Shown: positions 42,500 through 51,863 of the stretch, piece after piece
Layout: the number at the start of each line of letters is the position of its first letter
Numbering within the stretch: the stretch's first letter is position 1
Assembly (NCBI RefSeq): GCF_031157355.1
Contig: NZ_JAVIFT010000005.1
Span: 124,001-188,000, forward strand
Source: Hyphomicrobium sp. LHD-15
GTDB taxonomy: Bacteria > Pseudomonadota > Alphaproteobacteria > Rhizobiales > Hyphomicrobiaceae
Length of the DNA: 64,000 nt
Direction: 5' to 3'
Made by a program: the position numbers and the translations under genes
Notes under the pieces: model-generated
Told to the model about the DNA's origin: nothing
What the model saw: the letters and a program-made list of their open reading frames with translations, nothing else
Database searches by the model: none

Positions 42500-44281
42500 A
42501 TGACGACGACTTTCAGTCCGCCAGTCGCAGATAGCGGCTCCCAAACACTCCATCGCGCCATCGACTGGCGCGGCGCGTTCTGGGTCGCGAGCGGCGTTCC
42601 CGCGCTCGTCCTGTTTTCCATCGGCGGCATTGCCGGCACCGCCGGCAAGGTGGCGTTCCTGATCTGGATTGTGTCCATGATCATGGGCTTCATCCAATCA
42701 TTCACCTACGCCGAGATCGCGGGCCTGTTCCCGAACAAGTCGGGCGGCGCCTCTGTCTACGGTGCGGCCGCCTGGGTCCGCTATTCGAAGCTCATCGCGC
42801 CACTCTCGGTCTGGTGCAACTGGGTCGCCTGGACGCCGGTGCTGTCGCTCGGCTGCTCGATCGCAGCGGCTTACATTCTGAACGCGCTCGCCCCGATCCC
42901 CGCCGCCGACGCCCCGCAAGTGCTCGCCTGGATCAAGGCCAACGCCAGCTCCATTGCCGCGGATTCGCCGCGCATCGCCGAATGGCTGGCTGCCAACGCC
43001 GGCAAGACCGCGCAAGACGCGATCGACGCGCTGCTGAGCCAGGATGCCATCGCGGCCCTGACGCCCGCTGCCCGCACCTGGACGCTCTTCACGCATTCGC
43101 TCGGGCCCGTGTCGTTCTCTCTCAACGTCGCCTTCTTCATCGGCGCGGTTCTGATGCTGCTCGTGTTCGCGATCCAGCATCGCGGCATTCTCGGAACCGC
43201 CAGCGTGCAGAAGTACATCGGCCTCCTGGTCATCGTTCCGATGCTGATCGTCGGCATCGTCCCGATCCTCACCGGCCAGATCAACTGGTCCAACTATTCG
43301 CCCATCGTCCCCCTCGCCGCCGCCTACGCACCCGAACCCGGTAGCTGGAACATCGGCGGCTGGACCCTGATCCTCGGCGGCATGTTCATCGCCGCCTGGT
43401 CGACCTACGGTTTCGAGACCGCGATCTGCTACACGAGCGAATTCCGCAACCCGAAGACTGACACCTTCAAGGCGATCTTCTACTCGGGCCTCCTGTGCGT
43501 GCTGCTCTACACGCTGGTGCCGTTCACGTTCCAGGGTGTGCTCGGCCTTGAAGGCATGCTTGCGACCCCGATCGTCGACGGCTCGGGCGTTGCCGAAGCC
43601 ATGGCCACGATGGTCGGCGGCTCCGGCTTCGTCACCAACATCCTCGTGATGCTGATGATCCTGGCCTTGATGCTGTCGATCATGACGGCGATGGCCGGCT
43701 CCTCGCGCACGCTTTATCAGGGCTCGATTGACGGCTGGCTTCCGCGCTACCTGAGCCACGTCAACTCACACGGTGCTCCGACGTCCGCGATGTGGACCGA
43801 CCTCTGCGTCAACCTCGTGGTGCTGGCGATCGCCTGCGCCGATGCGACGAGCTTCTTCTTCATCCTCGCCGTGTCGAACGTCGGCTACATCATCTTCAAC
43901 TTCCTGAACCTCAATGCCGGCTGGATTCACCGCATCGACAACGCGCATGTCGAACGTCCGTGGCGCGCTCCGACCTGGATCCTCGGCCTCGGCACGCTGT
44001 TCGCGTTCGTCAACGCAGCCTTCATGGGCGCAGGCGCGAAAGTCTGGAACCCGCTCGCGCTGTGGGCCGGCTTCACCGCTGCAGCCCTAATCATTCCGGT
44101 GTTCCTGTTCCGTCACTACGTGCAGGACAAGGGCGTGTTTCCGGCTCACATGCTGGAGGACTTGAACCTCAAGCCCGGCGATCTCGCGGTGAAGAAGGCT
44201 GGCATCCTGCCGTACCTGACACTCGCCGCCGGCCTTGCCGTGGTGCTGATCTCGAACTGGTTCTTCCAGCTTCCGGGATAG
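42500..44281 (+). CDS. APC-superfamily permease, putative methylated-amine or amino-acid transporter
   Basis: This ~593-residue secondary transporter has about 12 membrane helices. FWVASGVPALVLFSIGGIAG at the first helix carries the broken-helix glycines of the APC superfamily. TYAEIAGLFPNKSGGASVYG is the usual helix 2-3 signature, and AWSTYGFETAICYTSEFRNP corresponds to the substrate-site helix 6. A hydrophilic insertion of about 70 residues (near residues 120-190) is unusual. GGGG lies 9 bases before the ATG at 42500; an ATG at 42452 is in frame. Its own sigma-54 promoter and the downstream amine-oxidation genes suggest uptake of a nitrogen compound such as trimethylamine. The substrate is inferred. 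Confidence 0.78.
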   Translation: MTTTFSPPVADSGSQTLHRAIDWRGAFWVASGVPALVLFSIGGIAGTAGKVAFLIWIVSMIMGFIQSFTYAEIAGLFPNKSGGASVYGAAAWVRYSKLIAPLSVWCNWVAWTPVLSLGCSIAAAYILNALAPIPAADAPQVLAWIKANASSIAADSPRIAEWLAANAGKTAQDAIDALLSQDAIAALTPAARTWTLFTHSLGPVSFSLNVAFFIGAVLMLLVFAIQHRGILGTASVQKYIGLLVIVPMLIVGIVPILTGQINWSNYSPIVPLAAAYAPEPGSWNIGGWTLILGGMFIAAWSTYGFETAICYTSEFRNPKTDTFKAIFYSGLLCVLLYTLVPFTFQGVLGLEGMLATPIVDGSGVAEAMATMVGGSGFVTNILVMLMILALMLSIMTAMAGSSRTLYQGSIDGWLPRYLSHVNSHGAPTSAMWTDLCVNLVVLAIACADATSFFFILAVSNVGYIIFNFLNLNAGWIHRIDNAHVERPWRAPTWILGLGTLFAFVNAAFMGAGAKVWNPLALWAGFTAAALIIPVFLFRHYVQDKGVFPAHMLEDLNLKPGDLAVKKAGILPYLTLAAGLAVVLISNWFFQLPG

Positions 44282-44633
44282 ACGAGACGACCCAGGTGGA
44301 GCGAGGCCATCCTTCCTCTGCGGCCTCCTCCACCGCCCCATCCGATTTTCCTGCAATGCCCGCTAGCTAAGCCACGGGCCCAATGTTTGGGCAACGAAAG
44401 GAGCCGAATGACGAAGTCGCGCAGCCCTCCCGAAAACCGCGCGTAAGCGCGCGAAACCCCTGACTCCATGGCCGTTTGAGAGCCAAACCGGCAGAGCCTC
44501 CGAGCCCTGTTTCATGGCTGGCACAAGAGTTGCCTCTAGGGAAAGTTGCTAAGCGAGTGAGCACCGCGCGATCGGACGCGGCGCTGGCTTGTTGAGCTGG
44601 GGCTGCACTGCGAGTTAGCAGGGGAGATTTTGC
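44282..44633. other. Regulatory region ahead of the Amt-like gene
   Basis: This ~350-base spacer has no gene and carries the third 37-bp promoter copy at 44508. Nothing like a paired NtrC box was recognised in the 230 bases before it. Confidence 0.45.
44508..44544 (+). promoter_or_regulatory. Sigma-54 promoter, copy C
   Basis: TGGCACAAGAGTTGC at 44519-44533 is a full sigma-54 match, identical over 15 bases to copy B and inside the same 37-base frame (TGTTTCAT ahead, GGGAAA behind). It is 90 bases ahead of the Amt-like gene and would drive the transporter and probably the demethylase genes. Confidence 0.8.
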
Positions 44634-46046
44634 ATGACGGATCAAGCAACAGCGATGACGACGCTGTTCACGGAGTTCTACTTCTTCTTGTGTATCGTGC
44701 TGATGTTCTTCATCCACATGGGCTTCTGTATGTACGAAGTCGGCGTGGCACGCACGAAGAACGTTCAGCACACGCTGCTTAAGAACGCGATGGCCATCCC
44801 AACCATCGGCATCGCGTTCTATCTCTTCGGAATGTGGATCTATATCGCGCTGCAGGGCTGGCCGGTGGCCACCACTGAAGTCAGCTTCGCGACGGGCTTC
44901 GAGCCCTGGTCCAAGACTCTCGCACCAAACCTGGCGGACCGCATTTCCGGCGTCTTCCTCGGCGCCTTCATGCTGTTCGGCATGACCGCAGGCTCCATCG
45001 TTTCCGGCGCCATCATCGAGCGCTCCAAGACGATCGGCTTCCTCATCCTTGCCGTCTACGTCGGCGCCGTAGCCTGGGTTGTTCCCGCGGCTTGGGCTTG
45101 GGCCGGCAACGGCTGGATGGTGCAATACCTCGGCTACCACGATCAGTATTGCTCTGCGATCCTGCACAGCGTGGCGGGCTTTGCTGCTCTCGCCATTCTG
45201 ATCAACCTCGGGCCGCGCATCGGCAAGTTCGCACCCAATGGCGAGCCGCGCGAAATTCCGGCTCACAATCCGTGGATGGTCACCCTCGGCCTGTTCATGA
45301 TCTATGTCGGCTTCTTCGGCTTCTACGCCGCGTGCCACATCCCGATCGTGAACATCGCTGCGGAAGGCCAGCCGGCTTACTGGACGGCCACCAACATCTA
45401 CGGCTTCCCGATCACGCTGTCGGGCGTCACGATGAACTTCCTGCTGGCACTGCTCGCCGGCATGATGACGGCCTACATGGTCTCGGGCGGAAACGCATTC
45501 TGGACCTTCTCCGGCGGTCTCACCGGCCTGATCAGCGCCAGCTCCGGCAACGATCTCTACCATCCGGTGGTCGCCGCGATGCTCGCTGTCGCCGGCACGA
45601 TCTTCGGCTACATGATGCACAACTGGGTCGAGAAGCGGTTCAAGCTCGACGACGCGGTCGGCGCGGTTGCCGTTCACGGCTACTGCGGCGTGTTCGGCGG
45701 TATCGCCGCCGGCTTCCTGCTGTGGGGTTATCCCGCCATCAATCCGAGCGCCGGCACTCTCGTTGCGCTCTCGGAAGGTGCTGGCTGGTTTGGCACCAAC
45801 GCCGAAGGCCTGCCGATCATCACCCCGATGGGCAACATCATCGGCACGCTCGTCTTCGCAATCGGCTTCGGCTTCATCCCGACCTACATCATCGCAAGGG
45901 TGCTGAAGGCATTCGGCATGCTGCGCGTCGATCCGAAGGTCGAGCTGACCGGTCTCGACGGCGATGCACAGGGAGCCACCTACCCGAACCTTTCGGGCGC
46001 AGAGGCTGCCTTCGAGAAGCTGCAGCGTAAGGAAGCCAAGACTTGA
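44634..46046 (+). CDS. Divergent Amt/Mep/Rh-family transporter
   Basis: This 470-residue protein has about 11 membrane helices and the Amt family core. Asp170 lies in HDQYCSAILHS, and the two pore histidines are His178 in the same segment and His348 in AVAVHGYCGVFGGIAAG. Other positions depart from ammonium channels: the start reads FIHMGFCMYEVGVARTKN, and the helix normally GWFGFNAGS reads GFFGFYAACHIPIV. Several pore-lining aromatics are therefore changed. The gene is directly followed by a small membrane-protein gene and the demethylase genes and has a sigma-54 promoter. Transport of methylated amines in place of ammonium is inferred. Confidence 0.85.
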   Translation: MTDQATAMTTLFTEFYFFLCIVLMFFIHMGFCMYEVGVARTKNVQHTLLKNAMAIPTIGIAFYLFGMWIYIALQGWPVATTEVSFATGFEPWSKTLAPNLADRISGVFLGAFMLFGMTAGSIVSGAIIERSKTIGFLILAVYVGAVAWVVPAAWAWAGNGWMVQYLGYHDQYCSAILHSVAGFAALAILINLGPRIGKFAPNGEPREIPAHNPWMVTLGLFMIYVGFFGFYAACHIPIVNIAAEGQPAYWTATNIYGFPITLSGVTMNFLLALLAGMMTAYMVSGGNAFWTFSGGLTGLISASSGNDLYHPVVAAMLAVAGTIFGYMMHNWVEKRFKLDDAVGAVAVHGYCGVFGGIAAGFLLWGYPAINPSAGTLVALSEGAGWFGTNAEGLPIITPMGNIIGTLVFAIGFGFIPTYIIARVLKAFGMLRVDPKVELTGLDGDAQGATYPNLSGAEAAFEKLQRKEAKT

Positions 46047-46165
46047 AAAGCTCTGGAATGGCGCCCGCCGTTCCAGCGATGGTTTCACACCGAACTCTAG
46101 GGCGTGGAAGGCACGTAGTTCAGAAGCGCCCTAGCTAACACGTAGAAGCTGAAAGGAGAGCACCT

Positions 46166-46357
46166 ATGCAGACTGGCATCACATCTCTCAGCAAACTCAC
46201 CGAAGTCACGACCGTCTATCCGTTCGCGGGACTGGAAGTTCCTTTCGCGATCGCGACGCTCGCTTTCTTCGGCGTGTTCCTCGCATGGCAGTTCGTCATG
46301 GAGACCAAGCACCACAAGGCGATCATCGGCAACTTCACGGCAAGCCCCGCCGAATAA
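46166..46357 (+). CDS. Small single-helix membrane protein in the methylated-amine operon
   Basis: This 63-residue protein has one membrane helix (PFAIATLAFFGVFLAWQFVM, residues 25-44), a short polar N-terminus and a basic-then-polar tail (ETKHHKAIIGNF). GAAAGGAGAG lies 6 bases before the ATG, so it is well translated. It lies between the Amt-like gene and dmmA on the same strand. It may be a small subunit of the transporter or a membrane tether. No family was recognised. Confidence 0.72.
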   Translation: MQTGITSLSKLTEVTTVYPFAGLEVPFAIATLAFFGVFLAWQFVMETKHHKAIIGNFTASPAE

Positions 46358-46485
46358 GCGATCGCTGAACCGTATCCGCCGGCTGGCTGAGCACCCCGGC
46401 CGGCGGTGCGTACCTCGAGGCCCCAGGACCCTTGGCTTGAGGCCTCGAGATTTACTTCCGCAACGACACGCATTCGAGGACGCTC

Positions 46486-47088
46486 ATGGCAGCGGCGATG
46501 CTGAGCCGACCCGTCTATCCCGGCCTCGTGCCGGACATGCACGCAAAGCACAATCTGATCGTGACCGAGGGTGAAGGCGCCGAAGCCGTCCTCGACCTCG
46601 CGACAAAAACCTCCGCTGAATTCTTCGCCAGAACGACGATCCTCTACTGTACCGCGGGTTCCGCCGCAAAGGATCACGAGACCGCCCTCGCGAAGCTCAA
46701 TCCGAAACATCTCTGGGTTCTGCCGAGCCTGCCGACGGTGATGTTCCGCCTGAAAGGCGTGCTCGCAACCGCCGACATGGGCACCCGCCTCTATGCGGCC
46801 GGAACCGAGCCGTTCATCGGCAGCGTCATCCAGGAAGCCCTCGCCGCCGGCATCGATTTCAAATCCGTCGTGACCGAGCACCGCGGCTCCGCCAAGCGCC
46901 GTGTCCAGTGCGTTCACTGCAAGGGCATGACCGAGAACGTTACGACAAATCCCGTGGCCTGCAGCCATTGCGGCATCAATCTGTTCGTTCGCGATCACTA
47001 TTCGCGGCGCCTCGGCGCGTTCCAGGGCGTCATCATCGACGCCGAGGAACCTGGCTCCGCTCCTCCCCCCGAAGAGATCTACCGATGA
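46486..47088 (+). CDS. dmmA: DmmA-like subunit of dimethylamine monooxygenase
   Basis: This 200-residue protein matches the DmmA family of the dimethylamine monooxygenase system. The N-terminal part (SRPVYPGLVPDMHAKHNLIV, EGAEAVLDLATKTSAEFFAR) is alpha/beta, and the C-terminal ~50 residues are a zinc ribbon (VQCVHCKGMTENV and CSHCGINLFVRDHYSRRLGA). The complex oxidatively removes a methyl group from dimethylamine, giving methylamine and formaldehyde. The stop overlaps the next start (ATGA), so translation is coupled to the reductase gene. The subunit letter follows common database naming; gene order differs between species. Confidence 0.78.
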   Translation: MAAAMLSRPVYPGLVPDMHAKHNLIVTEGEGAEAVLDLATKTSAEFFARTTILYCTAGSAAKDHETALAKLNPKHLWVLPSLPTVMFRLKGVLATADMGTRLYAAGTEPFIGSVIQEALAAGIDFKSVVTEHRGSAKRRVQCVHCKGMTENVTTNPVACSHCGINLFVRDHYSRRLGAFQGVIIDAEEPGSAPPPEEIYR

Positions 47089-48044
47089 CGACAAACCAAA
47101 TCCGCGTTCGCGTGGCCGAAGTTGAAACGGTTGCAGCTCAGATCCGCCGCCTGAAGCTCGTGCCCATCGGCATGAGCGGCCTTCCGGATTTCTCCGGTGG
47201 CGCCCATACCATTCTCTCAATTCCGGACGGCGAGCGGACGTTGCGCAACCCGTACTCGCTGATGAGCTCGCCCTACGATACGTCTTCGTACGAGGTGAGC
47301 GTTCTGAAGGCGGCGGAGTCCCGCGGCGGATCGGCCTTCATCCATGACAAGATCCGCGAAGGCTTGCCGATCACCATCAGCGCACCGGTGAACCTGTTCC
47401 CGGTCGATCGCCGGGCGCGCCGTCACATCCTGATCGCCGGCGGCATCGGCATTACGCCGTTCATGTCGATCATGCGCCAGCTCGAACACGATGACGTGCC
47501 GTTCGAGCTGCACTACGGCATGCGCAGCCAGGAGCGCGGCGCCTACTGGCGCCAGCTCAGAGAGACCTACGGCCACCGCGTGCACATCTACTTCGAAGAC
47601 CAGGGACAGACGATCCCGCTAAAGACGCTGCTCGATGGCCAGCCACTCGGAACCCACGTTTACGTCTGTGGCCCGTCCACGATGATCGACTGGGTGCTGA
47701 ACGGGGCCCGCGACGCAGGATGGCCTGCCGAGAACGTCCACTACGAGCGCTTCAGCGCACCGCCCCCTGGGACATCCTTCACGGTCGAACTCGCCCGTTC
47801 CGGAAAGACCGTTCCCGTAGGGCCCCACCAGAGCATGCTCGAAGCGCTGGAAGCCGCCGGCATCGATGCGCCCTATCTGTGCCGAGGCGGCGCTTGCGGC
47901 CAATGCGAGACCCGCATCGTCTCGTGCGCGGGCGCGATCCAGCACAACGACCACTACCTGTCCGACGCCGAGAAGGCTGCCGGCGACAAGATCATGATCT
48001 GCGTCTCGCGCGTCGACGGATCCACCGTCACGCTCGATCTCTGA
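47085..48044 (+). CDS. Reductase subunit of the heme-dependent N-demethylase (FMN/NAD, [2Fe-2S])
   Basis: This 319-residue protein is a phthalate-dioxygenase-reductase type electron donor. RNPYSLMSSPYD is the RxYS flavin motif and HILIAGGIGITPFMSIMRQL the nicotinamide-binding start. The C-terminal plant-type ferredoxin domain has its cluster cysteines in LCRGGACGQCETRI and, about 30 residues later, in IMICVSRVDG. It would pass electrons from NAD(P)H to the heme subunit encoded next. It starts inside the dmmA stop codon and is followed by the heme subunit 41 bases downstream. Confidence 0.88.
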   Translation: MTTNQIRVRVAEVETVAAQIRRLKLVPIGMSGLPDFSGGAHTILSIPDGERTLRNPYSLMSSPYDTSSYEVSVLKAAESRGGSAFIHDKIREGLPITISAPVNLFPVDRRARRHILIAGGIGITPFMSIMRQLEHDDVPFELHYGMRSQERGAYWRQLRETYGHRVHIYFEDQGQTIPLKTLLDGQPLGTHVYVCGPSTMIDWVLNGARDAGWPAENVHYERFSAPPPGTSFTVELARSGKTVPVGPHQSMLEALEAAGIDAPYLCRGGACGQCETRIVSCAGAIQHNDHYLSDAEKAAGDKIMICVSRVDGSTVTLDL

Positions 48045-48085
48045 CGCATGCCTTACGCTGACCCCGGCAACGGAGCACCCACACC

Positions 48086-49126
48086 ATGGGCTTGATGTTC
48101 AAGGACGAGACCTATCGCGGCGATTTCACGTTCGCGAACAGCCCGGCTGCGATCCGCCATTTTCCGTTCCCGTTCCATGAAGACAAGTACATGTATGCGG
48201 TCAACATCGAGCCGCATGTTCCCGGCCGCAAAGGCACCGCCTACGAGTTCCCCATCGATATCGACGAGCACTATCTCGCCGACATGCGCGATCGCGCCAT
48301 TACGCTGGCCGAGGATCCGCTGCGCTGCCAGTCGCTCCCCCACATGCTGGCCGCCGAATGGGATCTCGTCGAGCTTCTAATGACCTCGATGGCCCGCGAC
48401 TACCCGGAACACTTCTCGCTCACTCGCGATGGCGACCAGTGGCACTGGATCAATCGCCCCATGAAGATCGAGGACAAGTTCACCTTCGGCAACGTCGCAA
48501 CGCTCCCGTTGCGGCCGATGGAGTACATCACGCGTCAATGCCAGGGCGATTTCTGTCTCCTCGATCAGCGAGACGGCGACCTTTGGATGGACGCCGGCAT
48601 CGTGACATCGCAGGCCGACTGGTCCTTGGATTTCGACATCGGCATGAGCTTCAAGGAATGGCACGCGCCGGTGCCAATGGCACACGAGATCGGCATCTTC
48701 GACCGCGCGTTGAAGTTCCTGCTCGCGATGCAGATCGGGCATCCGGTCCGCCGCCTCAACTGGACCATGACCATCAACCCGCGGCTCGATACGGCGCCCG
48801 AAACCTACCCCAAGTGGGGCATCGACCGCACGACGGTCACGCCGGAGAATGTGGGCGATAAAGTTCATTTGCGCGTCGAGTTGCAGGCACTCTGGCGTCT
48901 GCCGCGCTCGAACGCGATCGTGTTTTCGATCCGCGGCTATCTTCTCAAGATGCGCGAGTTGGTGACCATTCCGAAATGGAGCCGGCGCATGCACCGCGTG
49001 CTGAAAACGCTTCCGCCCGAGATCGCGGCCTACAAGGGTCTGTCGCGCTACCAGCAGACGACAATCGACTGGCTGTCGAAATACGACGACGGGCAGCCAA
49101 CGTCGCTTGGCTTCTTCCCCGATTGA
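48086..49126 (+). CDS. Heme-dependent oxidative N-demethylase, heme (PAS-fold) subunit
   Basis: This 346-residue protein belongs to the DUF3445/HDOD family. Its founding member is the heme-binding subunit of dimethylamine N-demethylase, a PAS-fold protein that activates oxygen. Family stretches seen are YEFPIDIDEHYLADMRDRA, SLPHMLAAEWDLVELLMTSM, RQCQGDFCLLDQRDGDLWMD and VRRLNWTMTINPRLDTAPET. The chain has no signal peptide. It is the third gene of the coupled set dmmA-reductase-heme subunit and is followed by the trimethylamine monooxygenase gene 57 bases later. The heme ligand cannot be assigned by eye. Confidence 0.85.
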   Translation: MGLMFKDETYRGDFTFANSPAAIRHFPFPFHEDKYMYAVNIEPHVPGRKGTAYEFPIDIDEHYLADMRDRAITLAEDPLRCQSLPHMLAAEWDLVELLMTSMARDYPEHFSLTRDGDQWHWINRPMKIEDKFTFGNVATLPLRPMEYITRQCQGDFCLLDQRDGDLWMDAGIVTSQADWSLDFDIGMSFKEWHAPVPMAHEIGIFDRALKFLLAMQIGHPVRRLNWTMTINPRLDTAPETYPKWGIDRTTVTPENVGDKVHLRVELQALWRLPRSNAIVFSIRGYLLKMRELVTIPKWSRRMHRVLKTLPPEIAAYKGLSRYQQTTIDWLSKYDDGQPTSLGFFPD

Positions 49127-49183
49127 AAGCGCGCCAACCCGCCGCCTTCACCTGCAACAAGCATCTGAACAGGAAGCGTTTCC

Positions 49184-50551
49184 ATGGCAGAAAGAATTGC
49201 GATCATCGGCGCCGGACCGAGCGGGCTCGCAGCACTCCGGGCTTTTCAAAGCGCCCGCAGCAAGGGCGCCGCAATCCCCGAGCTTGTCTGCTTCGAGAAG
49301 CAAAGCGACTGGGGCGGCCTCTGGAACTACACCTGGCGCACCGGAACCGACGAGTTCGGCGAGCCCGTCCACGGCAGCATGTACCGCTATCTCTGGTCCA
49401 ACGGCCCCAAGGAATGCCTCGAGTTCGCCGACTATTCCTTCGAGGAGCATTTCGGCCGGCCGATCCCGTCCTATCCACCCCGCGCCGTCCTGCACGATTA
49501 CATCAAGGGCCGCGTCGAAAAGAGCGGCGTGCGCGACTACATCAAGTTCAACCACGCAGTTCGCGGGGTGACTTACTGCGACAAGAGCAAGAAGTTCACC
49601 GTCACCGTGAAAGACCTCGTTGCCGACGAGGTGAAAACGTCGGAGTTCGATTACGTCATTGTCGCGTCAGGCCACTTCTCGACACCGAACATCCCTGACT
49701 TCCCGGGCCTGCGACAATTCGAAGGCCGCGTGATGCACGCCCACGATTTCCGCTCGGCCGACGAGTTCGCCGGCAAGGATGTGCTCTTGATCGGCGCGTC
49801 CTACTCCGCAGAAGACATCGGCATCCAGTGCTACAAGTACGGCGCCAAGTCGATCACCTTCTCCTGGCGCACGCGACCGATGGGCTTCGACTGGCCGGAG
49901 CGTATCACCGAGGTGCCGCTTCTGCAGAAGGTCGAAGGCAAGACCGCCTATTTCAAAGACGGCACCAAGAAGGATGTCGATGCCATCGTGCTCTGCACGG
50001 GTTACCTGCATCACTTCCCGTTTCTCGACGATCTCCTGCGTCTGAAGACGCGCAACCGCCTCTACCCGCCGCAGCTCTACAAGGGCATTTTCTGGTGGGG
50101 CAATCCGAAGCTGATCTACATCGGCATGCAGGATCAGTACTACACCTTCAACATGTTCGACGCGCAGGCTTGGTACGCCCGTGACGTGATCCTCGGCCGC
50201 ATCAAGCTGCCGCACTACACGGAGATGGCGGCCGACATCAACAAATGGATCAGCCTCGAAGAGAAGCTCAAGGACCCCTTCGAAGCCATCGACTTCCAGA
50301 CCGAGTACACTCGCGATCTTCTGTCCGCGACCGACTATCCCAAGCTCGACGTCGACACCGTCGCCAAGCTGTTCAAGGAATGGGAGCACCACAAGATGGA
50401 AGGCATCCTGACCTATCGGGACAAGTCCTATCCGTCGACGCTGACCGGGAATATGGCACCGACCCATCATACGCCGTGGATGCAGGCCCTCGACGATTCC
50501 CTGGAAGCCTTCCTGGCACAGCCGGATCCGGCGGCCAGCAAGGTGGCCTAG
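49184..50551 (+). CDS. tmm: Tmm, flavin-containing trimethylamine monooxygenase
   Basis: This 455-residue FMO oxidises trimethylamine to trimethylamine N-oxide with NADPH and O2. The FAD motif GAGPSG is at residues 9-14, the FMO signature [11 protein letters not shown] at 179-189, and the NADPH motif [11 protein letters not shown] starts at 203. [10 protein letters not shown] corresponds to the conserved F/LATGY region. Length and motif spacing match bacterial Tmm. GGAAGCG precedes the ATG. Position directly after the N-demethylase genes supports the substrate. The next pathway enzyme, TMAO demethylase (Tdm), is not in the window. Confidence 0.92.
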   Translation: MAERIAIIGAGPSGLAALRAFQSARSKGAAIPELVCFEKQSDWGGLWNYTWRTGTDEFGEPVHGSMYRYLWSNGPKECLEFADYSFEEHFGRPIPSYPPRAVLHDYIKGRVEKSGVRDYIKFNHAVRGVTYCDKSKKFTVTVKDLVADEVKTSEFDYVIVASGHFSTPNIPDFPGLRQFEGRVMHAHDFRSADEFAGKDVLLIGASYSAEDIGIQCYKYGAKSITFSWRTRPMGFDWPERITEVPLLQKVEGKTAYFKDGTKKDVDAIVLCTGYLHHFPFLDDLLRLKTRNRLYPPQLYKGIFWWGNPKLIYIGMQDQYYTFNMFDAQAWYARDVILGRIKLPHYTEMAADINKWISLEEKLKDPFEAIDFQTEYTRDLLSATDYPKLDVDTVAKLFKEWEHHKMEGILTYRDKSYPSTLTGNMAPTHHTPWMQALDDSLEAFLAQPDPAASKVA

Positions 50552-50648
50552 TTCGCGAAAATCTGACAAACAGGGGCTTCTCGAAACGAAGCAAAGGCTG
50601 AGGGCGGCACAAGTCGCCCCGGCCTGAAGGCATGGCAGCTCCCACCCC

Positions 50649-51851
50649 ATGACAGCCTCCCTCGCTGCCGTCCCGCTCGAACTCTGGATGTTCGCCGCAA
50701 TCCTCGCTGCCATCGCGATATTCCATCGCCATACGCTGCTGGTCTCGCTGATCGGCGTCGCAGCGATTGCGCTCTACAAAGTGGCGTTTACCGGCTTCAA
50801 GGCTGGCCCTGGGCTCTCCGGTCTCACAGCGCATTTCGGGCACGAAGCGGTTCTGCTCATGAACCTTCTCCTTCTGCTGACGGGCTTTGCACTGCTGGCG
50901 CGCCATTTCGAAGAGTCGCAGATCCCCGCCATCATGCCCAACCTGCTGCCGGACAACTGGACCGGCGGCGTCGCGCTTCTGGCGCTGATTTTCGTGATGT
51001 CGGCCTTTCTCGACAACATCGCCGCCGCGATTATCGGCGGCACCGTGGCACGCAGCGTATTCCGGGGGCGAGTCCACATCGGCTATCTGGCCGCCATCGT
51101 CGCAGCGTCAAACGCTGGTGGTTCGGGCAGCGTCGTCGGCGACACCACGACCACGATGATCTGGATTTCCGGCGTGAGCCCTTTGGCCGTCCTGGAAGCC
51201 TACATCGCCGCCGCCGTGGCCTTCGTCGTATTCGCGATCCCCGCCGCCCGCAGCCAGCATCGCTACCAGCCGATCTTGAAAGGCACCGCATCCGGCATCG
51301 CCATCGTGCCTGGCCGCATCGTCATCGTGCTCTTCATTCTCGCAAGCGCCATCGCCGCCAACGTGCTCGCCACCCTTTACGCGCCCGAGATCCTGGATCA
51401 CATCCCTCTCGTCGGCCTCGCGGTCTGGGCCGCGATCCTGATCGCCGCCCTCTTTCATCGTCCGGAGTGGAGCCTTCTGCCCGAGGCAACGAAGGGCAGC
51501 ATCTTCCTGCTCGCGCTCGTCGGCGCCGCCTCGATGATGCCGATCGATGCGCTGCCGCCTGCCTCCGCCGCCACCGCGTTGACGCTCGGCTTCGTGTCGG
51601 CTGTGTTCGACAACATCCCGCTGACCGCGCTCGCCATCAAACAGGGAGGTTATGACTGGGGCTACCTCGCCTACGCGGTCGGCTTCGGCGGTTCGATGAT
51701 CTGGTTCGGCTCGTCGGCCGGCGTCGCCCTGACCAACCTCTTCCCCGAAGCCCGCTCGGTCGCTGCCTGGCTGAAGGCCGGCTGGTTCATCCCACTCGCC
51801 TACGTCGCAGGCTTCGGCGCGATGTTCCTGGTTCTCGGTTGGTCGCCATAG
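50649..51851 (+). CDS. Ion transporter superfamily membrane protein (NhaD/CitM-like)
   Basis: This 400-residue protein has about 11-12 membrane helices and two inverted repeats, each with a short re-entrant motif: SAFLDNIAAAIIGG in the first half and SAVFDNIPLTALAI in the second. The D-N-I/L pair is the hallmark of the NhaD/ArsB/CitM ion transporter group. GGSGSVVGDTTTTM follows the first motif. A sodium/proton or organic-acid exchange role is likely. It starts about 100 bases after tmm and may be read from the same transcript, though a link to amines is not evident. Confidence 0.82.
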   Translation: MTASLAAVPLELWMFAAILAAIAIFHRHTLLVSLIGVAAIALYKVAFTGFKAGPGLSGLTAHFGHEAVLLMNLLLLLTGFALLARHFEESQIPAIMPNLLPDNWTGGVALLALIFVMSAFLDNIAAAIIGGTVARSVFRGRVHIGYLAAIVAASNAGGSGSVVGDTTTTMIWISGVSPLAVLEAYIAAAVAFVVFAIPAARSQHRYQPILKGTASGIAIVPGRIVIVLFILASAIAANVLATLYAPEILDHIPLVGLAVWAAILIAALFHRPEWSLLPEATKGSIFLLALVGAASMMPIDALPPASAATALTLGFVSAVFDNIPLTALAIKQGGYDWGYLAYAVGFGGSMIWFGSSAGVALTNLFPEARSVAAWLKAGWFIPLAYVAGFGAMFLVLGWSP

Positions 51852-51863
51852 CCAATAGAGCGC

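Noticed and set aside
42698-43759. Long minus-strand frame opposite the permease gene (353 codons)
   Set aside because: Composition is Arg/Glu/His-rich without domains, a mirror of the high-GC transporter gene on the plus strand.
44367-46088. 573-codon minus-strand frame opposite the Amt-like gene
   Set aside because: It covers the entire Amt gene in antisense and lacks any recognisable domain; the plus strand is clearly coding.
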